A DNA stretch of 64,000 bases from Pedobacter sp. Leaf176 (lineage in GTDB: Bacteria > Bacteroidota > Bacteroidia > Sphingobacteriales > Sphingobacteriaceae). Positions 24,553 to 33,883 of the stretch are shown piece by piece. The stretch is taken from the NCBI RefSeq assembly GCF_001424305.1, contig NZ_LMPD01000005.1, forward strand, positions 1 through 64,000. Reading direction: 5' to 3'. Numbering within the stretch: position 1 is the first letter of the stretch; each line of letters begins with the position of its first letter. Made by a program: the position numbers and the translations under genes. The notes under the pieces were generated by a model. The model was not told the DNA's origin. It worked only from the letters and a program-made list of their open reading frames with translations, and searched no databases.

Positions 24553-25020
24553 TTGAAAACTTACCGCCTGGAATTTACCCAAGAAATACCTGTTGATTTA
24601 AATGCCGCATGGGATTTCTTTTCATCGCCACTTAACTTAGCCGATATTACGCCTGAAGACATGACTTTTGACGTAACCTCTCCTATTCAAAAGGATACAA
24701 AAATGTATCCTGGAATGATTATCACTTATAAAGTTTCGCCCTTGCTGGGAATAAAATTAAACTGGATGACGGAGATTACCCATGTAAAGGATAAAGTGTA
24801 TTTTATTGATGAGCAACGTTTCGGCCCGTTTGCATTTTGGCACCACAACCACCATTTCGAGGCGACAGATGGCGGCGTATTGATGCATGATATTTTACAT
24901 TATGCTATCGGTTGGGGGCCAATTGGTTTAATTGCGAATGAAATTATTGTTAACAAAAAGATAAACAGTATATTTAATTTCAGGTACAAGAAAGTAGAAG
25001 AACTTTTCGGGAAAATTTAA
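24553..25020 (+). CDS. SRPBCC-family protein
   Basis: 155 residues, START/Bet v1-like fold (polyketide-cyclase-like). The opening LEFTQEIPVDLNAAWDFFSSPLNLADITP and later HHNHHFEATDGGVLMHDILHYAIGWGPIG are typical of the ligand-binding SRPBCC family often annotated as cell-division inhibitor-like. The start is TTG at 24553; no in-frame ATG precedes the conserved N-terminus. It follows the TlpA gene by 31 bp and may be cotranscribed. Confidence 0.8.
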   Translation: MKTYRLEFTQEIPVDLNAAWDFFSSPLNLADITPEDMTFDVTSPIQKDTKMYPGMIITYKVSPLLGIKLNWMTEITHVKDKVYFIDEQRFGPFAFWHHNHHFEATDGGVLMHDILHYAIGWGPIGLIANEIIVNKKINSIFNFRYKKVEELFGKI

Positions 25021-25027
25021 TTTCCTT

Positions 25028-25600
25028 TTACCACTTTTTGGTTGAAATGGTTTCTTTCTTTTTATTTTGTTTTTCCGTCTGATTGGTCGCTAAGGCTTTT
25101 TTAAAGTTATCAGCAAATTTTGCAGTTTTGCTATAGGCGGCTTCAATAATATCTTTCCATTCTCCTGCACTTAACTTGCCGGGTGTTTTCTCTAAAGGGG
25201 TGGCAACAGTAGTGGTTGGGACATAATTGCTATACCTATCTCTACCGTATGATATATATTCAAAATCTGTGAGCCAAAACCTGTATTTTTTATCTTTGGC
25301 TTCAAAAGTAAATTTATAGTTTACTTCGCCACTCGGGTGGCTTGCTACCAGGATAGTTTTATCAATAACCATCACACCTTTTGCAAAAATAGAGGTATCA
25401 GTAGTGCTTTGCTTCTTTAGTGACTTTATATACAAATCAATAAAAGTATTAGCTCTTAGAAACAAGCTATCCTTTCCCGCAGCCTTTTCCACAACTTCAT
25501 AGTAAATGAATTTACCGTTATCATCAGAAGAAAATTGTTTCTGTTGAGCAGAAAGTTTAAATGAGAGCAATACCAAAATTAAAACCAGCCTATATTGCAT
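25028..25600 (-). CDS. DUF4468 domain exported protein
   Basis: 190 residues. After a signal peptide (MQYRLVLILVLLSFKLSAQQ) lies a DUF4468-type domain (KFIYYEVVEKAAGKDSLFLRANTFIDLYIKS... to DFEYISYGR), a Bacteroidota family with a TBP-like fold and unknown function. The C-terminus is Lys-rich. Start 25600 is preferred because the open frame further upstream runs through the terminator hairpin of the next gene; 25612 is a possible alternative. Confidence 0.8.
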   Translation of the reverse strand: MQYRLVLILVLLSFKLSAQQKQFSSDDNGKFIYYEVVEKAAGKDSLFLRANTFIDLYIKSLKKQSTTDTSIFAKGVMVIDKTILVASHPSGEVNYKFTFEAKDKKYRFWLTDFEYISYGRDRYSNYVPTTTVATPLEKTPGKLSAGEWKDIIEAAYSKTAKFADNFKKALATNQTEKQNKKKETISTKKW

Positions 25601-25638
25601 ACCGAATACCATCAAATAAAAAATAAAGATAATAAAAA

Positions 25639-25664
25639 GCCGCCGGCTTAAATAAACCGGCGGC
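25639..25664 (-). terminator. Terminator after the amt-linked barrel gene
   Basis: Stem GCCGCCGG / CCGGCGGC with a 10-base loop, followed on the minus strand by a T-rich run; 22 bp past the barrel gene's stop. Confidence 0.85.
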
Positions 25665-25686
25665 ATTATTGAAGAGAAACTATTCT

Positions 25687-26703
25687 TTAAAAAGCATAAA
25701 CTGCAGCTAAAGAAAACTGACCTGCATTTGGTGCTGCACCTCCGGTTTTGTTTGTAAATGGTTTATCACCATTATGGTCTAATCTAATCTCAGGAATAAA
25801 AGTTAAACCTCCGGATTTAATATTGGCTGTTAAAGTTAAGCCTGTGTAAGCGGTTCCCAAAACTGCACCAACATCTTTGGTTTTGAAGTATTCACCTCTT
25901 AACCCTAAAGTAACCGCATCTGCAACCGCAACCTGAGGATATAGCGCAACGCCGGCATAACCACCTGCATCATCTGCCATATCATAATTGGCTGCATTCA
26001 AACCTAATTTAAATGCTTTAGTAATTTGGTAAGATGTTGTTAAATCTTCGATGGTTCCGTAACCATATGGGTCAGCACCTGATAATACATTCAAATAAGC
26101 GGTCCATCCTTCAACAGGTGAGATCATCAACTGACCGCCAATGCTTGATACACCTCTTGTTGCGCTATAGAGATTCCAATCGTTGAATAACCCGGCCATT
26201 AAACTCACTTTATCAGAGAATTTGTAAGTTGCTTTAATACCTGCATTCTGGAACGGACCGTTGGTAAATAAGTAAGATGTAGAATAGTTAAAATTACCTA
26301 CTGGTGAAATTACTTCGTAGCCAATAAAAGTCCCCATGTATCCAGCTGTCATCGAAAACTTATCTGTAAAATCGTAGTTGATGTACAAATTCTGAATGTG
26401 AAATGATGAATTATTATTCGCGGCATCAGGGATTGACTGCGTTTGACCACGAGGACCAAAAGAGATTTCACCAACAAAAGATGCCTTTCCGGTTTTCTTT
26501 TTCAATGCGAGGTCAATCATGCCCAGGGAAACTGAATTGTGATCAGAAACAAACGATGTAGGAATATTAGACTTTTTTGCAAAATCATATTTGTAATAAG
26601 TATCAACCGACCCTGAGAATTCGAGTGGCGACGTTGGCGTCTCTTGCGCCAGGGCACACGTAGTGCATGCTATACTAAATATAGCGGTTAAAAATTTCTT
26701 CAT
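25687..26703 (-). CDS. Outer-membrane beta-barrel protein paired with amt
   Basis: 338 residues with a signal peptide (CTTCALAQE). Alternating amphipathic strands and a terminal aromatic residue (SLAAVYAF) point to an outer-membrane barrel of the family with an N-terminal GSVDTYYKYDF strand. It is 37 bp downstream of amt in the same direction, so a role as an outer-membrane route for ammonium or other nitrogen compounds is plausible but inferred. Confidence 0.82.
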   Translation of the reverse strand: MKKFLTAIFSIACTTCALAQETPTSPLEFSGSVDTYYKYDFAKKSNIPTSFVSDHNSVSLGMIDLALKKKTGKASFVGEISFGPRGQTQSIPDAANNNSSFHIQNLYINYDFTDKFSMTAGYMGTFIGYEVISPVGNFNYSTSYLFTNGPFQNAGIKATYKFSDKVSLMAGLFNDWNLYSATRGVSSIGGQLMISPVEGWTAYLNVLSGADPYGYGTIEDLTTSYQITKAFKLGLNAANYDMADDAGGYAGVALYPQVAVADAVTLGLRGEYFKTKDVGAVLGTAYTGLTLTANIKSGGLTFIPEIRLDHNGDKPFTNKTGGAAPNAGQFSLAAVYAF

Positions 26704-26740
26704 GTTTGAGCTTTGTTGGGGGTTAGATATTATGTTCTTT

Positions 26741-28147
26741 TTAAGAAAGTGATTCTGTTAAAGGACTGTTTTTTTCGATGTAAATTGCTTTTTCTTCAAC
26801 AAGTAAAGTACCTTGTGAGTATTTTTCATCGTGTTGTGAAGCATCCAAACCAATTTCTTCTTCCTCGTCTGACACCCTGATTGGATTAATTAAATTAACC
26901 AGTTTAAAAATCACAAACGAAACAACGAAACTGAATAGAATTACGATTACTGCACCTTTTAATTGAGTAATGAAAAAAGCAGGATTGCCATAAAATAACC
27001 CATCCGCACCTGCAGCATTCACAGTTTTGGTTGCAAATATGCCGGTTAACAACATACCCACGATACCACCCACGCCATGACAAGGAAAAACATCTAATGT
27101 ATCATCAAGACTTGTTTTTTGTTTCCAGCTAACCACAAGATTTGAAACCACTGCAGCTATAGCACCGATAAATATACTGGAAGGAATACTCACGAAACCA
27201 GCACCTGGCGTAATGGCAACTAAACCAACCACAGCACCGATACAAAAGCCCAAAACAGATGGCTTTTTGCCTCTTGCCACATCAAAAAACATCCAGGACA
27301 AACCTGCTGCACCTGCAGCGGTATTTGTAGTTAAGAAAGCTGAAACGGCTAAACTGTTTGCACCTAATGCAGAACCAGCATTAAATCCGAACCATCCAAA
27401 CCAAAGCAAACCTGTACCAATTAAGACGTAAGGGATATTCGCAGGTGGTACTTCTTTATGCTCCAGGTGAGATTTTCTCCGTTTCAAAACCAACGCACCT
27501 GCTAATGCTGCCATACCTGCAGAAATGTGAACTACGGTACCACCGGCAAAATCTAACACGCCCATTTTAAACAAGAAACCTTGTGGATGCCAGGTCCAGT
27601 GTGCCAATGGAGAGTAAACGAATATTGCGAATAAAACAATAAACAAGATATAAGAAGTAAAACGAATGCGTTCAGCAACTGCTCCAACAACTAAACCGGG
27701 TGTTATGATGGCAAACATGAGTTGAAATACGGCAAATAATGATAGCGGAATAGTTAGATCCGCACCGCCTTGCAAATGTGGAGCACCCGAGTTTACCCCT
27801 TTGAAAAATAAAAAGGTTGATGGATTTCCAATGAAACCGCCTATGGTGTCTCCGAATGCTAAACTGAAACCAACAACAGTCCAAAGAACTGTGATTACGC
27901 CAGCGGCAACAACGCTTTTTATCATTGTTGACAGTACATTTTTACGATGCACCATACCTCCATAGAAAAATGCCAGACCTGGAGTCATTAAGAATACCAA
28001 TGCCGCGGCAATTAAAATGAAAGCAATGTCTGGCCCACTGTATTTTCCTTCATCAAAATTAGGAAGTAGCGGAACGAATAGTGCTAAAATTGCAAATACC
28101 ATTAATATCACAAAAGGAGCATACTGTTTAACTAAAATTTTACCCAT
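26741..28147 (-). CDS. amt: Ammonium transporter Amt
   Basis: 468-residue Amt/MEP/Rh channel with about eleven membrane helices. Diagnostic segments are FYGGMVHRKNVLSTM, DFAGGTVVHISAGMAALAGALVL (first pore His) and DVFPCHGVGGIVGMLLTGIFA (second pore His). The cytoplasmic tail (after about 410) is acidic and longer than the minimal family. No PII protein gene (glnK/glnB) is adjacent. An outer-membrane barrel gene follows instead. Confidence 0.95.
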   Translation of the reverse strand: MGKILVKQYAPFVILMVFAILALFVPLLPNFDEGKYSGPDIAFILIAAALVFLMTPGLAFFYGGMVHRKNVLSTMIKSVVAAGVITVLWTVVGFSLAFGDTIGGFIGNPSTFLFFKGVNSGAPHLQGGADLTIPLSLFAVFQLMFAIITPGLVVGAVAERIRFTSYILFIVLFAIFVYSPLAHWTWHPQGFLFKMGVLDFAGGTVVHISAGMAALAGALVLKRRKSHLEHKEVPPANIPYVLIGTGLLWFGWFGFNAGSALGANSLAVSAFLTTNTAAGAAGLSWMFFDVARGKKPSVLGFCIGAVVGLVAITPGAGFVSIPSSIFIGAIAAVVSNLVVSWKQKTSLDDTLDVFPCHGVGGIVGMLLTGIFATKTVNAAGADGLFYGNPAFFITQLKGAVIVILFSFVVSFVIFKLVNLINPIRVSDEEEEIGLDASQHDEKYSQGTLLVEEKAIYIEKNSPLTESLS

Positions 28148-28432
28148 GTTTTTAAGTTTATTTGTTTGGTTAATTAAATATTTTCAAGATTCTGATTTTA
28201 TTTTCATAAAAATACAACTTATTGTAATTTTTACACCATTAAATAGAAATATTTTAATAAAAACATATAATTTTTGCAAAAACAGGCAAAAATCTGTTAA
28301 AAAAATAAAATAGACAAAAAAAACGGCTTGCAAACAGGGGTGTTTTTGACAAAACGAAAATCAGCACAAAGAGATAAATTTTTGAATTTTATAAAAAATT
28401 TATAAAAATCGACATAAAAATCTTACTAAAAA
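28148..28432. other. AT-rich gap upstream of amt
   Basis: No gene or RNA seen in this part of the 346-bp gap between amt and the TIGR01212 gene. It must contain the amt promoter, but no clear TTTG/TAnnTTTG pair was identified. Confidence 0.35.
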
Positions 28433-28464
28433 CAAAAAACCTACCAATATATGGCAGGTTTTTG
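28433..28464 (-). terminator. Terminator after the TIGR01212 radical SAM gene
   Basis: Arms AACCTACC and GGCAGGTT (28438-28445, 28453-28460) flanked by A and T runs. On the minus-strand RNA the one non-Watson-Crick position is a G-U pair; on the plus strand it would be A-C. This orients it to the gene ending at 28494. Confidence 0.8.
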
Positions 28465-28493
28465 CTAAAAAATAAGAAGTTTTTAAATTTTTA

Positions 28494-29438
28494 TTAAAAA
28501 TATTCAGAACCCTGTACAATCCCTCTTTTTTCGATTTCCTTGTCAATATAAGTTTGAATTGATGATTTATTTAACCCCCAATTTGGAGCAATTAGTAAAT
28601 CCCAATCTGAAATACCGAACAATCTCTGAATAACGATATCCGGACGCAATAATGGAATTAATTCACAAAGTAAATCGGTGTACTCCTCCAAAGAAAACAA
28701 TTTAAAAGGTTCCTTTTTATACTTTACACCCATTATGGAACCTTCAACTATATGTAAATGGTGAAATTTAACAAACTTTATTTGAGGGAAACGATTAATT
28801 TCATGAATGTAACCAAGCATCATTTCTTTAGTTTCCCAGGGAAAACCAAAAATGGTATGCACACACAAATCCAGTTTACTGTTCTCTAATAATTTCACAG
28901 CTTCAACAAATTCTCCATGGCTGCAACCTCGATTAATCTGGTTTAAAGTTTCATCATAGATAGACTCCATCCCCATTTCCAAATCGACATCATATCTATC
29001 CGCGTAACTTTCTAACAAAGCCACTTTTTCGGCATCAATACAATCCGGACGGGTACCAACAGAAAAACCGACAACATCATCGGGATTTATAGATAAAGCC
29101 TCATCGTACATCATTTTCAAATAATGTACCGGCGCGTAAGTGTTGGTATTTGGCTGGAAATATACAATGAACTTATCCGCCTTATAGAAACTCTTGCCCC
29201 GTTCCATTCCTTTTTCCAATTGTTCGCGAATGGTCGGCATTTTACGCGAAATTTCCGGCGTAAAAGAATCAACATTACAATAGGTGCAACCACCATAGCC
29301 TTTACTACCATCCCGATTCGGACAAGTAAAGCCTCCATCAACAATGGTTTTGAAAACACGTTGCCCATTATATTTTTCGCGTAAATACGTTCCGTAATTT
29401 CTATACCCTTTTATGCCAAGATCTACCTGTGTTCCCAT
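28494..29438 (-). CDS. TIGR01212-family radical SAM protein (YhcC-like)
   Basis: 314 residues. Radical-SAM motif FTCPNRDGSKGYGGCTYCN with the family's wide first spacing, then IVYFQPNTNTYAP, VGFSVGTRPDCI and VDLEMGMES. YhcC-type proteins are widespread; their reaction is not settled. Start 29438 (MGTQVDLG) is the ATG nearest the conserved N-terminus; a TTG three codons earlier is less likely. Confidence 0.88.
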   Translation of the reverse strand: MGTQVDLGIKGYRNYGTYLREKYNGQRVFKTIVDGGFTCPNRDGSKGYGGCTYCNVDSFTPEISRKMPTIREQLEKGMERGKSFYKADKFIVYFQPNTNTYAPVHYLKMMYDEALSINPDDVVGFSVGTRPDCIDAEKVALLESYADRYDVDLEMGMESIYDETLNQINRGCSHGEFVEAVKLLENSKLDLCVHTIFGFPWETKEMMLGYIHEINRFPQIKFVKFHHLHIVEGSIMGVKYKKEPFKLFSLEEYTDLLCELIPLLRPDIVIQRLFGISDWDLLIAPNWGLNKSSIQTYIDKEIEKRGIVQGSEYF

Positions 29439-29447
29439 TAATTGCAA

Positions 29448-29814
29448 AAATACATAATAACTATTAAGATAATTGCATTACGAATCAAGATTACAAACGC
29501 TTAATAATTCATCAGAAGTAATTGCAGCACTTTGATTAAATGTATATCCTGCCGTTTGCTCATACGCATTCCAGCCTTAAGCTCAATGCTGGATGCGCAA
29601 TGTCGGATTTAGGGAATTTTGTTCATTGCACAAAACCAGGTTAAATAAACCCGACCGGCAGCGGTATGTCGATTTTTCTTCGACATTTAGCATAGGGCGG
29701 GATTATCGTAACCAATAAGCATTGCTTTTGCTTTCCAAGAAATAAAAGACTTAGAATCCAGACAATTTCAGAAACCTCAATCTTGCAAATCCTTAAATCC
29801 TTTAGATCTTGATC
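29448..29814. other. Gene-free stretch with dispersed element II
   Basis: No ORF or RNA gene. It contains the second copy of dispersed element II (29636-29736) and an inverted pair around 29571-29602 (CATTCCAGCC...GGATGCGCAATG, imperfect). Confidence 0.4.
29636..29736. repeat. Dispersed intergenic element II, copy 2
   Basis: Shares TAAACCCGACC (29646-29656) and AGGGCGGGA (29694-29702) in the same order with 611-743. It contains an internal hairpin TGTCGA / TCGACA (29667-29685). Confidence 0.5.
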
Positions 29815-31251
29815 CTAAGACTTTTTTCTATTGATAATTAAATAAACCGGAACACCTAATAAAACAATAACAAGGCCGGGCCAGGTGTATTGTTGTTTAT
29901 AAATTAATAGTAAAATACAAAATGCTGCGCCAATTAACAAGTAAACGATTGGCGTAACCGGATATAACCATGTTTTATAAGGTCTTTCGAGGCTTGGTTT
30001 TTTTATTCTTAAATAGATAACGCCAAAAACAGTAATCATGTAAAACAACACGATCACAAATGATATCATATCTAAAAGGTTGCCATATTGACCACTTAAG
30101 CACAAAACAGAAGCCCATATTCCTTGCATCCAAAGTGATTTTTCCGGAACTCCGCTTTTATTGTTTTCTATAGCCGCTTTAAAAAACATACCATCTTTTG
30201 CCATCGTTTGAAAAACCCTTGAACCTGCCATCACCAATCCGTTTACACAACCAAAAGTTGAAATCATAACCAAAATAGCCATCACCACGGTGCCTATCCC
30301 ATTGCCGAAAATTTGCTCTGAAGCAACAACAGCAACCCTGTCATTAGCAGCAAACGCAATACTATCCCTATTTAAGGTGTTCAGGTAAATAAAATTTACC
30401 AGTAGATAAAGAATAATTACAGATGAAGTACCTATCACCATCGCGCGAACTAAGTTTTTCTTAGGATTTTCTATTTCTCCTGATATAAAGGTAACGTTCT
30501 CCCAGGCAACGCTTGAGAATACTGAGCCGACCATTGCAGCTGCGATTCCACCCATAATGGTCATCCCAGAAATTGATTCCCATCCCGATTTCATAAAATT
30601 ACCACTTGAATCCACTTTGATGTTATTAAATGCATTCCATCCAAATCCCATGTTCTCTGTCCAAAAACTGCTTTTTACCAAAAGAAACCCTAAAATAATC
30701 AAACCGATCAGCGCGATAATCTTCGAACCGGTAAAAACATTTTGCAGGACTTTACCGCTTTCCACGCCTTTTGTATTAACATAGGTTAGAATCAAAATGA
30801 TAAAAATCGCTAAAATCTGTAACCAGGTTATTTTATAACCACCATTTTGGAAAATTGGTGCAGCGTCATTTAATGCAGGTATTAAATAGGCGGTAAATTT
30901 GCTAAAGGCAACAGCAACCGCTGCAATGGTGCCGGTTTGAATCACAGTAAACATGCCCCAACCGTAGAGGAATCCCATCATTTTACCGAAAATTTCCTTC
31001 AGATAAATATACTGGCCGCCCGCCTTAGGAAATATAGCCGAAAGCTCCCCGTAAGATATTGCTGCTGCAACAGTCATAACGCCGGTTATTACCCAAACCA
31101 CTATCAGCCAGTACCCGGAGCCTAAGTTCCTCATAATGTCTGCACTTACTATAAAAATACCGCTTCCGATCATTGAACCCATTACGAGCATTGCAGCATC
31201 AAAAAGGCCTAATTTTCTCTTTATAGGATTTTTTTCTTCTGGTTTTTCCAT
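29815..31251 (-). CDS. APC-family amino acid permease (LAT-like)
   Basis: 478 residues, about twelve membrane helices. MLVMGSMIGSGIFIVSADIM near the N-terminus is the APC substrate-binding unwound helix (GSGIF motif). FPKAGGQYIYLKEIFGKMMGFLYGW and the SVAWENVTFISGEIENPKKNL loop resemble L-type amino acid transporters. Likely imports or exchanges amino acids across the inner membrane; substrate not determined. Monocistronic. Confidence 0.88.
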   Translation of the reverse strand: MEKPEEKNPIKRKLGLFDAAMLVMGSMIGSGIFIVSADIMRNLGSGYWLIVVWVITGVMTVAAAISYGELSAIFPKAGGQYIYLKEIFGKMMGFLYGWGMFTVIQTGTIAAVAVAFSKFTAYLIPALNDAAPIFQNGGYKITWLQILAIFIILILTYVNTKGVESGKVLQNVFTGSKIIALIGLIILGFLLVKSSFWTENMGFGWNAFNNIKVDSSGNFMKSGWESISGMTIMGGIAAAMVGSVFSSVAWENVTFISGEIENPKKNLVRAMVIGTSSVIILYLLVNFIYLNTLNRDSIAFAANDRVAVVASEQIFGNGIGTVVMAILVMISTFGCVNGLVMAGSRVFQTMAKDGMFFKAAIENNKSGVPEKSLWMQGIWASVLCLSGQYGNLLDMISFVIVLFYMITVFGVIYLRIKKPSLERPYKTWLYPVTPIVYLLIGAAFCILLLIYKQQYTWPGLVIVLLGVPVYLIINRKKS

Positions 31252-31522
31252 TTTTGTTTGGCTTGGTTTTTAGTTTAGTTGGGCTAATTTATTTAAAAAA
31301 AACAATTCGGGGCGCTTTGTGGTATTTTATTTTAAACTTATAACACCATTCCTACAGGTCGTATTTTTTTCTTCGTGATGACGGTAGAAAATTATTTTAT
31401 TATATTGCTAAACTAATAACCAAAATTAAACAATTCAATGTTCTGAAACTGAGCACTAACCACGCTTAGTAAGATATGAGCAAATAGAGCACTGAATCTA
31501 AAATCAAAACCAAATATTCACT

Positions 31523-33769
31523 ATGGATTTTTTACAAAACAATCTAATCTACGTTATTCCGGCACTCGGTCTGGTCGGAATTATTGTTATGCTATTTAAA
31601 AGTGCCTGGGTAAGCAGGCAGGACGCAGGCGATAAGAACATGCAGGAACTTGCCGGTTACATTGCTGACGGTGCGATGGCCTTTTTGAAAGCAGAATGGA
31701 AAGTGCTCAGCATTTTCGCTGTATTCACCGCTGCTTTATTGGCCTACTCGGGAACAATTACTGAAGTTAACGGCGTTCCGATGCACTCCAGCTGGATTAT
31801 CTCTATATCATTTATAATCGGCGCCGTATTCTCTGCCTCCGCAGGTTATATTGGAATGAAAGCAGCAACTAAAGCTAACGTAAGAACCACACAGGCTGCC
31901 AGAACAAGTCTAAAACAAGCCTTAAAGGTTTCTTTTACTGGTGGCACGGTTATGGGTCTGGGCGTTGCGGGATTAGCCGTTTTAGGTTTGGGTGGTTTAT
32001 TTATTGCGTTTCTTCAGATATTTCATGTAACCAACGCAAATAGTGTGGAGATGAGAACAGCGATTGAAGTGCTTACCGGATTTTCGCTTGGTGCTGAATC
32101 AATAGCCTTATTTGCCAGAGTTGGTGGGGGTATTTACACAAAAGCGGCAGATGTAGGCGCTGACTTAGTTGGCAAAGTAGAAGCTGGAATACCAGAGGAC
32201 GATGTTCGGAATCCTGCTACCATTGCAGATAACGTGGGCGATAATGTGGGTGATGTTGCCGGAATGGGTGCGGATTTATTCGGTTCTTATGTAGCTACTA
32301 TCCTTGCCACAATGGTTTTAGGTCAGGAAATTACTGTAGTCGACAAATTCGGAGGAATGTCTCCTATCCTTTTGCCGATGGTCATTTGTGGATTGGGCAT
32401 TATATTCTCCATTATCGGAACCTGGTTCGTGACCATTAAAGATGAAAAATCGAATGTTCAGAACGCTTTGAACCTGGGAAATTGGTCTTCCATAATAATA
32501 ACTGCAGTAGCCTCCTATTTTATTGTTAAGTGGATGTTGCCGGAAACGCTAAATCTTCGCGGATACGAGTTTTCAAGCATAAATGTATTCTATGCGATAA
32601 TCGTCGGACTGGTTGTGGGAACAATTATGAGCGTGGTTACAGAATACTTTACTGCGATGGGTAAAGGTCCTGTGAATTCGATCATTCAGCAGTCGTCAAC
32701 GGGCCATGCCACTAATATTATTGCAGGTTTATCTGTTGGCATGAAATCGACTGTAATTCCGATTTTGGTTTTAGCCGGGGGAATTATGGCATCTTACCAT
32801 TTTGCAGGGCTTTACGGTGTAGCAATTGCGGCAGCGGGAATGATGGCGACCACTGCGATGCAATTGGCGATAGATGCGTTCGGACCGATTGCCGATAATG
32901 CTGGAGGTATTGCAGAGATGAGCCAACTGCCTCCTGAAGTTCGTGAGCGAACCGACAATTTAGATGCGGTTGGAAATACAACTGCTGCAACAGGAAAAGG
33001 CTTTGCCATTGCTTCCGCGGCTTTAACATCTTTGGCTTTATTTGCTGCTTTTGTTGGTATAGCCGGCATTACAGCCATTGATATTTATAAAGCACCCGTA
33101 TTAGCAGGTTTGTTCGTCGGTGGAATGATTCCATTTATTTTTTCTGCTTTGTGTATTCAGGCAGTAGGTAAGGCCGCTATGGACATGGTTCAGGAGGTTC
33201 GTCGACAGTTCAGGGAAATCCCGGGGATAATGGAGTATAAAGCTAAACCCGAATATGAAAAATGCGTGGCTATTTCCACGAAAGCATCTATCCGTGAAAT
33301 GATGATGCCAGGTGCAATTGCACTGATCACGCCTATAATAATCGGCTTCACATTTGGCCCGGAAGTTTTAGGCGGATTGCTGGCTGGTGTTACTGTAACC
33401 GGCGTCTTGATGGGTATTTTCCAAAGTAATGCCGGTGGTGCATGGGATAATGCCAAGAAATCGTTCGAGCAAGGCGTGATGATTAACGGCGAAATGTTCT
33501 ATAAAAAATCTGAACCACATAAAGCTTCTGTTACAGGAGATACCGTTGGCGATCCTTTTAAGGACACTTCAGGTCCTTCGATGAACATTTTAATCAAATT
33601 AATGTCTATCGTCTCACTGGTTATTGCTCCTTACATTGCTGTAAAGGCTGTAGCTGGCGAACATCGTGAAGAAGTTCGCAAAGAAATCAAAATTCGCCAA
33701 AATACGGATAGTTCAGGCCGGATAATTACTGATACTTTGATAAATACCACCGACACACTTACACATTAG
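31523..33769 (+). CDS. hppA: K+-stimulated membrane-bound pyrophosphatase (ion pump)
   Basis: 748-residue ion-translocating pyrophosphatase with about sixteen membrane helices; it hydrolyses cytoplasmic PPi and pumps H+ and/or Na+. The PPi site is [18 protein letters not shown] followed by [21 protein letters not shown]. The sequence [10 protein letters not shown] (around residue 485) has Ala where K+-independent enzymes have Lys, so this is the K+-dependent subfamily, which includes Na+ pumps. A Ser/Thr-rich tail follows the final helix. Own terminator. Confidence 0.95.
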   Translation: MDFLQNNLIYVIPALGLVGIIVMLFKSAWVSRQDAGDKNMQELAGYIADGAMAFLKAEWKVLSIFAVFTAALLAYSGTITEVNGVPMHSSWIISISFIIGAVFSASAGYIGMKAATKANVRTTQAARTSLKQALKVSFTGGTVMGLGVAGLAVLGLGGLFIAFLQIFHVTNANSVEMRTAIEVLTGFSLGAESIALFARVGGGIYTKAADVGADLVGKVEAGIPEDDVRNPATIADNVGDNVGDVAGMGADLFGSYVATILATMVLGQEITVVDKFGGMSPILLPMVICGLGIIFSIIGTWFVTIKDEKSNVQNALNLGNWSSIIITAVASYFIVKWMLPETLNLRGYEFSSINVFYAIIVGLVVGTIMSVVTEYFTAMGKGPVNSIIQQSSTGHATNIIAGLSVGMKSTVIPILVLAGGIMASYHFAGLYGVAIAAAGMMATTAMQLAIDAFGPIADNAGGIAEMSQLPPEVRERTDNLDAVGNTTAATGKGFAIASAALTSLALFAAFVGIAGITAIDIYKAPVLAGLFVGGMIPFIFSALCIQAVGKAAMDMVQEVRRQFREIPGIMEYKAKPEYEKCVAISTKASIREMMMPGAIALITPIIIGFTFGPEVLGGLLAGVTVTGVLMGIFQSNAGGAWDNAKKSFEQGVMINGEMFYKKSEPHKASVTGDTVGDPFKDTSGPSMNILIKLMSIVSLVIAPYIAVKAVAGEHREEVRKEIKIRQNTDSSGRIITDTLINTTDTLTH

Positions 33770-33796
33770 TTGTAAAAACTAAGATATAATAACATT

Positions 33797-33825
33797 AAAA
33801 GGGATTTTTAACCAAAATCCCTTTT
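33797..33825 (+). terminator. hppA terminator
   Basis: Perfect 12-bp stem AAAAGGGATTTT / AAAATCCCTTTT with a 5-base loop, T-rich after; 27 bp past the stop. Confidence 0.82.
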
Positions 33826-33883
33826 ATTTTTCCGTAATTTTTAATTACGTTTGGAACTGAATTAATCTAAACAAAACTATAAT

